DNA of 64,000 nucleotides, from contig CAKRDZ010000015.1 of the NCBI GenBank assembly GCA_934316845.1, positions 1 to 64,000 of the forward strand, read 5' to 3'. Shown here piece by piece: positions 18,161 through 27,300 of the stretch. Below the pieces are notes generated by a model. The model was not told where the DNA came from. It saw only the letters and a program-made list of their open reading frames with translations, and made no database searches. A program made the translations under genes and the position numbers. The DNA is from an uncultured Eubacterium sp. Its GTDB lineage: Bacteria > Bacillota > Clostridia > Lachnospirales > Lachnospiraceae. How positions within the stretch are numbered: the stretch's first letter is position 1; the number at the start of each line of letters is the position of its first letter.

Positions 18161-18202
18161 GTGCCGGATTATGGAGATGATTTCATAGTCCGGCACTTTT
18201 TT
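18161..18202 (+). terminator. Intrinsic terminator after yajC
   Basis: GTGCCGGA with an extension pairs with TCCGGCAC across 18161-18195, then six T at 18197-18202. Confidence 0.92.
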
Positions 18203-18258
18203 GGTCCGTCGTTATTACGGATTCCGGGGCAGTGATGTGGAAATCAATATTTTTTAAG

Positions 18259-18287
18259 ACAAGAGGGGGGGGACGATTCCCTCTTGT
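18259..18287. promoter_or_regulatory. Perfect inverted repeat upstream of the giant gene
   Basis: ACAAGAGGG (18259-18267) and CCCTCTTGT (18279-18287) with an 11-nt G-rich centre. It lies about 95 nt before the start codon and is not followed by T residues. It may be an operator or a leader hairpin. No convincing consensus promoter could be picked in 18203-18382. Confidence 0.5.
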
Positions 18288-18382
18288 GGTACATAGAGAG
18301 AGTTTATGAAAAAAAAGAGACAAAATTATTAAAATGTGATAAATTATTTGAAATGAATTATAAAATTTAGGAGGAATAAAGT

Positions 18383-21300
18383 ATGAAACATTTACGCAAG
18401 CGTCTGCTGGCGGTTTTTCTCGCAGGGGTCATGACCGTGACCAGCGCAGGAACGTCATCATATGCTTATGAAGCAGAAAAAAAAGAGAACCTGTCCGTGA
18501 CAGGAAAAGATGGAAAGACGATTGAAGAAGAGGAGTCCTGGGCGGAAAAATTCCCAAATGGAACATTTGCGTTTAAAAACGATTCGATAACGATAGAAGA
18601 GGGAAAGAACGCGAAAGAGCAGAAGATAACGATCTATCGTCTTGGAGGAACAAAGGGAAAAGCGACTGCAAAGGTGGCAATTGCGCCGGCGGTGGCTGCC
18701 TTGGATGAAGAGGAGAAAGAACTTGTCTATGCAAATGCTGCGTCCAACAAGGATTATACCGTAAAAGTGGAAAATCCGATCGGAGCGGACGGAACCATCG
18801 GCAAGCAGCAGGTGAGCAGTTCTTATGACATTGTATCAAAAAAAGAGGATCAGAAAGTTACGCTTTCCCTGAAAGACGTAGAGGGAGACTATGTACGATA
18901 TTTCTGGCATGTAAAAAAGGACGGAAAATGGGAAACTGCGGATGCAGAAAAGGAAACTCTTACGGTAAGCGAAAAAGAGTTTAGTGAAAACGAATATGTA
19001 TGTGTGGTAGAAGCAGATTACAAACTGGGTCTGTCAAAGACGACCGGCGAAGAACGTTCACAAAATTTGTGGATCAACGTAAACAGCCGTCATATTACAG
19101 ATGAAAATACATATGAAAAAGGAAGTTATACGGATGTTACCCTTGACCGGGAGATGCCATTTAAAACAAGTTTTCTGCAGGTAGACTTTGAAGATGGCGA
19201 ATGGGTAAAAGATATTGTTGTCAAAGCAACAGATGATGAAGAGCATGAAGCTGAGGAACTGGCATCTTTTACCATTTATGAAGTGGAAGGGGCAGCGTTT
19301 ACGGAAACCGCCAACCGCTTGTCAATGTGCATCAAGGATGATGAGGAAAAACTCGAAAGCACAATGGGATTTGCACTCAGCAAGGTGAGAGTTGATAAGA
19401 GTACAGGAAAAGCGAAGATTAAATTAACCAGAACGGGAGCGACCCAGTACGTGTCATCGGTGGATTACAAGACCGTAGATGGAAGTGCCAAAGCGGGGAC
19501 GGATTACGCAAAGGCTGCGTCTACGGCAAGTTTCAGCGGTGGTATTGAGAGTACGGAGATTGAAGTGGAACTTCTGAATGACAATAAGAAGACAGAAGAA
19601 GACCGTTACTTTACCATTCAGCTGAGTGACGCAAAGGGTGGAATTATCAAAAAGAACGCACAGGAGATCCGTGTCGATCTGTTTAATACAGATACTGCGG
19701 ATAACAATAATGTTGCGACAGCGTCAAAGAGCACCGAGGCAGAAGACGCGTCAAAGCGTGTCAAAGAAGGCAAAAAGGCAATTACGCAGTCTGGTGACAA
19801 CGAGATTAAAGTAACACCGGTAAAAGAAAAAGAACAGAAGGTATCTTATGAGGAAAGTGCCGATGACAAAGCGGACATGTCTGCGCAGGCCGATACAGAT
19901 TTCTCCTATAAGATCAGTACAAAAGGCTTGACAAGTAAGTGGGGAAAGACGGCAAATCTTACGGAGGAATACACGGCATATGATAGTGCCTCCAAAGAAA
20001 AAAGCCTGACAAAATCAAAGTTGGAGAATCTTGTGTTTATTCAGATGCTGAAAGAGGATTACCGCGGCAATACGTATTTTGAAGTGGAAGACCTTGCCAA
20101 TATGTACAGCGGCATGTCCGTTAAAATGAACGTAACGACCAATAAGGGCTTATACGCTTTTTATAATTATCTGAGCGGGTTCCTGCTTGCCATTGGAGAT
20201 AAAAGTTTTGCGACGAGTCTTACACCATATACGAACGGAAGCGGTGATGACAATATGAAGCCGCTGGTCGAGAGTGAAAGTAAAAAGGCGCAAAAAGCAA
20301 TTTACTCCCAGTATGGAAATAAATCGAACCAGAGTGTTGAGAAAGAGGTGTCATTTGATGATATATCCGATACCGGTAAGGCAACACATATTGTATTAAA
20401 ATCATTTATTACCAAACGCGGTAAAACCGTGCGTGATCGAAAGACCGATGTTGTATCGGTCAATGATTTTGTGCTGAAACGCCGAAATATCAATACTGCA
20501 CCGACCTTAAATATCACAACGGGTAACACCGGTGACATGAACCGCCTGTCAAATTCCACAGAAAGTGCAGTAAAAACAGTAAAACAGGGATTGAAACCAA
20601 TTATTTCGCTTATGAATGGCGGGTTTAACGGAGATGGAAAATTTTATCTTGGAAGTGAATTGAATGTAAAGCAGTCTGACAACACAGGCGTTTACAAACT
20701 GGAGTCCGTTCAGTTAAAAGAAGGTGGAACACTTGTTGCCAACGGTAAGATTTCAGATAAATCCACAACGGTAAAATTTACGCGTAATAACCGGAGAATG
20801 TCTACTACGGCGTCTTACAGCCTGAATTGTGTTTACAATCGTTATCAGAATATTAAGATCAATTGTAAAACTTCTATGCTGGATGAAGAAACAGGTGCAG
20901 AAAAACAAAAGAAATTAGAGACGATACGCAAAAATATTAAAGTGGATGGTGCCGCTATTACATGGAAGACATCAAATACAGATTTTTCGCATACCGCCAG
21001 TGATGTAAAGAATTTTAATAAGATCAATTTTAATCTGCAGGATGGAACGAAGATTCTCTATAACAATAAAGTTTATGAGGGAAATGCAGACATTCCTGTT
21101 TCAGACAGGGATCTTGTTGCAAATACAGTGACATTTTCTGTCTATACCAAGGATGCCGTGAATGTTGTGAGAGAGCCGGAGGTTCTGGCAGAAAAAATGG
21201 TGTCTTTGTATAAAGATGTGAACCGGGACGGAAAATATACCGCAAAAGAAGACGGTACAGAGCCGGTCAAGATTCTTAATCCGGATGAAGCCTATCAGAT

Positions 21301-24300
21301 AACAGATTTTGGAAAAGATATTTTGATCAAGGTGGATTTTGATGTGCAGCCGGCTTGTCTTACGACGCCTCCGGGAGCCAATGCAAACGAGACGTTCCAG
21401 GTTGTTCCGGGATTTGTGACAACGCAGACATCGGAAGAACAGAAGAAAAAGATGACGGAAGAGATGAAATCGTATCGTGATATTTCCACGAAAGATGGTA
21501 CGGTAAAAATGTATGGAACGGTCACAAGCGGAACGGTATCGTTCTTGTCAGGATATGATGCGAGTCCTGCGAAGATGAATACGGCAACCAATAAATACGA
21601 ATGGAATCCGAACTGGAAAGGAAATCTTCGTACCACGTTTGGCTCTCCGAAAAAGATAAAGGTGTATGAAACAAAGATGCCAAATGGTTTTGTGGCGGCA
21701 TCGACAAAATCTCAGATCAATGGTTATCTTGGCTGTCTTCACGGAAATGAGACGTATTATCTTACGTCACGTATTAATGAGGCAGGCAAGGAAAAAATAA
21801 CTTCTACACAGCGGGGACGTTTTTATACCGTACCGGAACCGGCGGCGCAGGGATTTCGTTCCCTTTCGGTATCCGATGCCGAAGCACCGGAAGACGAGGA
21901 CAACGTAACGGACAAACAGCCGGATGTGGCGGACACCAAACCGGAAGTAAGCCTTCCAAGTCTGAATATCGGTCTTGGATTAGGCAAGTTTATGATGGGG
22001 AAAGACGAGATTGGATTTTCTGTAGGAACCCCGATCTTTGGTGCTTCCTCCCAGAACGGAGCCGGGGTGGAGAAGGATATTTTAGGCGTTCAGGGCTTAA
22101 AGGATATGAAAAAAGCCATGACAAGCCCGAGCGATAATATCTTTAAGCAGCTGCGCAAACAGCGGAAAGCAACGGATAATAACGGAAATACGGGAAAAGC
22201 TGCAAACGCTACGCCATTAAAAGGAAAGTCAAACAAACAGAGTATTGATATTGCAGTAAACCTGTCTTTTGTCTGGAAGTATAGTAAACTGACCGGTAAA
22301 TATGAGTTTTCGTCGGCAATGATCGCAATGTCGATTGAGGGAAGTGTCAGACTTCAATACCGTTTCCAGACCTGCCCGATCTTTTATGTATATGTGCAGG
22401 TAGGCCTTGGATTACAGGCGCAGACCGGTATTCAGCTGGAGAAAAAAGAAATTGACAATGGAGATGGAACAACCAGTATACAGAATGAGGTGTCTTTTGC
22501 AGGGCTAAAGATGAATCCGAGTCTGTATGTGGAAGCTGGTGCCGGATTTGGAGTGGATCTGGCAAAACTTGAAGTGTATGTAAAGGTATCGGTGTCTTTT
22601 GCCTTTACATTTAATAAAAAGACGACGGTGGATGAATTTGTCACGTCGGCAGCGGTCGGATTCCGTGCGGTATTTTTATTCTTCTCCTACGAGATGGATA
22701 TTATCGGATGCAAAGGCGGATATGACAGATCAAGGCTGGAAGATGATAAGAAACCGTGGTTTTTCTCATGGCAGGTCGTGGGAATGGATATGGGCGGTAC
22801 GAGTACTTCCGAAGAAGTTGACTCGGATGTTGCAGGAGCACCGGTAAGCGTTTCAAAACCGAAAAATGTATTTCGTATGCAGAATATTAATTCTTCGGAT
22901 GACAATGCGGCGCAGGATGATATGACGTCACAGGCATACGATATTGACGGTTTGGATGAGTTTCAGGTAAGTGGTTATGGCAACAATGCTTCTGCCGTGG
23001 AACTCGGAAGCGGATTTGACAGTGCGTCGGATTATAAATTGCTGACGGTCGGTGATACGAACTATGTATTATATACGATCAGCCGTAAAAATCCGGGACA
23101 TAGTTTAAATAATACACAGCTGGTTATGTCAAAACTCTCTACAACCAGCAGCGGACAGGGCGGCGAGGATGGAAAAGCGGTCATGGGACTTGTAAATCCG
23201 ATTGATGCTGCCTCCCAGACAAAATATATTGTGGTTGACCGCAAAGCAGGCACAGAAGAGGGAACCGGAGACATTAACTATGATGCCGTTGTTGAGGGAG
23301 ATAAGATTAAAGTAACCTGGACGTCTTATCTGGAAAGTGCGGCAGCAACTATACCGGACAACACCGAAGCACAGGAGATGCTGAAGAAGGCAAGCCGGAT
23401 GATAGAAGTCAAGACGGCAGAATTTGATGCCTCCCGGCCTGACGAATTTACCGATGCGGTTGTACTCAGCGGGGAAGCAGGATATCATTTTCTCCCGGTA
23501 AGTGCGGTATCCGATGTACATTTGTTTGTGGATACAGAGCCGTATACGGAGACGGAGATGATAGAGCGCGAGAAAGAGTATAAAAAGAAATATGATGAAG
23601 ATGCCCAGGGGAATAATACGGATAATAAATCGGGAACAGGAGATCCTTATGCGCAGGCAAATTATGAATATGCGCTTACGACAGATTATCTGTATGGAAA
23701 GTATTCCAAACTTCATTACAGTGTAAAACAGGGAGATGGAACATACCAAACATATGATCTGGACGTTTCAGACGAATGGAAGGATCAGAAAACACGTTAT
23801 GAAGATGTACAGTTTGCGGCAGCAGAGGACAACAGTTATTATCTTTCCTATGTAACAGAACAGAAAGACCAGTATGGTTCTCAAAAAGAGGACGCAAAAA
23901 TAAAGAAACTGTATGTGCAGAAAGCAACCGTGGAAACGGTGGATGTACAGCAGACAGAGGAAGAAAAACTGGGATTGAAATTTGGCAGACCGGTTTTACT
24001 TAAGACACTGGTGGACTATGATGATAATGATGAGCAGGATGGTATTTATGTAGAGGGGGCAAAAAATGAAACCCTGGAATCACCAAACTTCTCAAATTTG
24101 AAGTTTTTACATGGAAAACTGACGGATAAAGGACAAGAAGAAACATTTCTTCTTTATAATGTCAATGCAATTACGTATGTATTAAAAGAAAGCAGTCTAA
24201 AAAATGCGTTGGAAAGCAAAACCGAACCAATTATAGAAAATCGATTGTTTGAGACGGATGAAGAACAGGGCGAATCTCAGACGGAAGCTACCATTGGTAC

Positions 24301-27300
24301 GGATGGAGACGGAAATATTTCTGCCGTGTACACGCAGACAGTGCCGAATACGGTAAATAATGCGCTGTATGTGACAAAATATGATCCGGAAGTCGGAAAA
24401 TTTGGAAAGCCGTTTATGCTGGCGATGAATCATATGCAGGTATATGAAAATTCGATTTCACAGAATATGTCGTCAGAGGAGGCCCAGAAGGCATTCTATG
24501 ATACCAAGCAGGGTGGAGGCGAAGATCAGTTTATCTTCAACTCGCCGCAGATTGCAATTGGAAAGCCGACAAGTGACAATGAAAACGGTACGCTTACCAT
24601 ACTTACCAAAGGAACCATGACGAAACTGCAAAAGACTACGGTACAGTTTGAGGGAAAAGATTATACGGAATACGTGCCGGAAACGACGCAGGGAAGTATG
24701 CAGGGAAGTGCAGGAATTTATGCGATTTCCTATGGTGTAGGAAAACAAAAGATTGGAGAAGCCTCCATTTCATTTGAAAAAAATGATTTTGTGGCAGGAC
24801 AAAAACTGACCGGCAGTGTATCATTCCGTAATACAGGGGATGTGGCAATTCGTGCAAGTAAGGCGAATCCGGCATACATTACGCTGAAAGCCTCTACAAA
24901 GAGCGGTGAGAGCGAACTTGGAAAGTGGAAGGTTGAAAGTAACATTCTTGCCGGCCAGCAGGTGACAACAGATGCCATGGAGATGAAGGCGCTTCCGGGA
25001 GACATTGCAGGAGGCTGTATCTTCTTCGAAGTGCAGGAAGATTCTGGGTATTCCCAGGCCAAAGCGATCAGTACGATTGCAGAAAAAGATGGCCAGGGAA
25101 AAATAGAAATTGGTCAAAAAGCGGAATTGTCTATTGAGAATGTAGAAATCACGGCAGGAGATACTCTGGAAAAATGCAGTGTCAATAATATATCCTGTAT
25201 CATGGCGGATGTAGAGATGACGGTGAAAAATGAAGGAGTAAAAGCTGCATCCAATGTAACATTTGAGGTGAAACATACATCCGGAAAGACGGACAGCAGA
25301 GAGGATAAATACATTCCGTTGGAAATAAATGGAAAATTGATCACCAGCAGTGATGGAAAAGAGACACCACTTCTCGGAAATGGAAAATCAGGAGTGTTTG
25401 ATTACCTCGGTTTTACAAAGGCAGGAAACACAATATCTGAAAACAAATCCATTCCGGCGGGAGGCACCCGGACGATCAAGGGACGCATTGCAATCCCAAT
25501 GACAGCGTTTGATCCGGAGGATGCTATCGGGGCGGCAAATCTGCAGTTTACTATGCAGAGCAGTACGGCAGAGTATGAACAGAAAAACAACATTGCTTAT
25601 GGAAAAGTTGTTCCGGCTACCCGTTTTGACTGCCTGGATAAGGTATCGCTGACAGTTGGAAATCCGGTAAACTTTAATCTCCAGTTCGTGGCAGCCCTTG
25701 ATATCAACAAACGGAGTAATATTACTCTTACGGAGATGAAGCTGAATCGAGATGGAAATGCAGAACTTGCAGACAATAAGATCCTTTCCAATGCGGCGTA
25801 CAATGTGAAGACAGGATATGTCAGTGTGACGGCGCAGAAGGAAGGCAGTGGTATCCTTCGAATTGCGGATACAACAACAGGTTCCTTTAAGGATATTACC
25901 TTTAATTCAACGATATCCGGATGTAATATTTCTACGGATAACGAGGTATTTACCTTTGATAATCCGGTTGGCGGAACAGAGTGGAAGGACGAAGGTGTAG
26001 GAGCGATCGTCCAGAATACGATTCTTCCATATAATAATGACATCTGTATCGGAGCCAAAGGGAATACATTTACCTTTACAACGTATGCGCGCAGCATTGA
26101 TTTCTACTATACCGGAGATATTGAGGTATCCAGTAACAACAGTTTTGGTTACACGGCCAAGAAGTACAAAGACGCCGATGGTGTAGAGGAAGGAAAATAC
26201 TATAAACGTCATACGGTTGACTTTAAAAACCCTTCTTTGAAAAAGCATACCGTTACGGTAAAAGTTTTGAGTAATACTGCATCGTTTGACTCTATGATCG
26301 AGTACTATGCAGATCGAAGTGCGGGAGATACCGGACGAGAGATTGAAGAGGATGAGACAGCACCGAAGATTGTGATCGGAAAAACACTTCCAACGGATGT
26401 TACAAAACTTCAGCCGGGAACTGTGCTTGAAATACCGGTTTATGTATACGATGACGTAATGCTTAACTCCGTCAGCATCGGTGGAAACGGTGCAGATACA
26501 CAGGTAAACAATCAGTTTGCCAAAGGTATTCTGCGAATAAGCAAAAATGGAACGTATTATGTTATTGCAGAGGATAGTTTTGGAAATATCTCTACGGAAA
26601 AAGTGGAGATCAAACAATTTGAAGAAGAAGCAGAAAAGACAGATGAGAAGTCGGATGACTGGCCAAAAGTTGTTTCTCTTAAACTGGTAGATGAAGCCGG
26701 CAAAGAGATTACGAAGTATACGCAGTCAAGTGCATATCTGTCCTATGATATCACAGCAGAGCGTAAGATCAAATCTGTTAAATTGCAGAAAATAGACAAT
26801 ATGACTACGCAGGCGGTAAGTGATATTGGACCGGAGATTACAGTAAGTGAGGAGACAGAATCCTTAACGGACAAATATCCGGTTAATATTACCCAAAATG
26901 GATATTATAAGATGGTTGTGGAAGATAGGAAGGGAAATGCGACAACAGAAATCCTATGTGTTGAACTGCTGTCAGATGGACCAAAAGTATCTTTATATAC
27001 ACCGGAGGGCGTTTCCAATCAATTGTTCTATTGCATCGGAGACGAAAAAAATGAAATTCCGTTGAGTCAGATGGCTGTGTACGAAGGACATATAGCGGAG
27101 GATCAGATCAAAGAAAACGCGAGTGGAGCGTTTACGGTTTCCGGAAAAACTCCGTTGTGCAGCAAGAGTTACACGAAGCAGACAATGGATTCCGGAACGA
27201 TAGATTTAAAGGCATCCGTTTCTACAAAGCAGTTTACGATTGTGGCAAAAGACGAGACGGGAAAACGTACGGTCTATAAGCATTCGGATGCAACCTGTCT

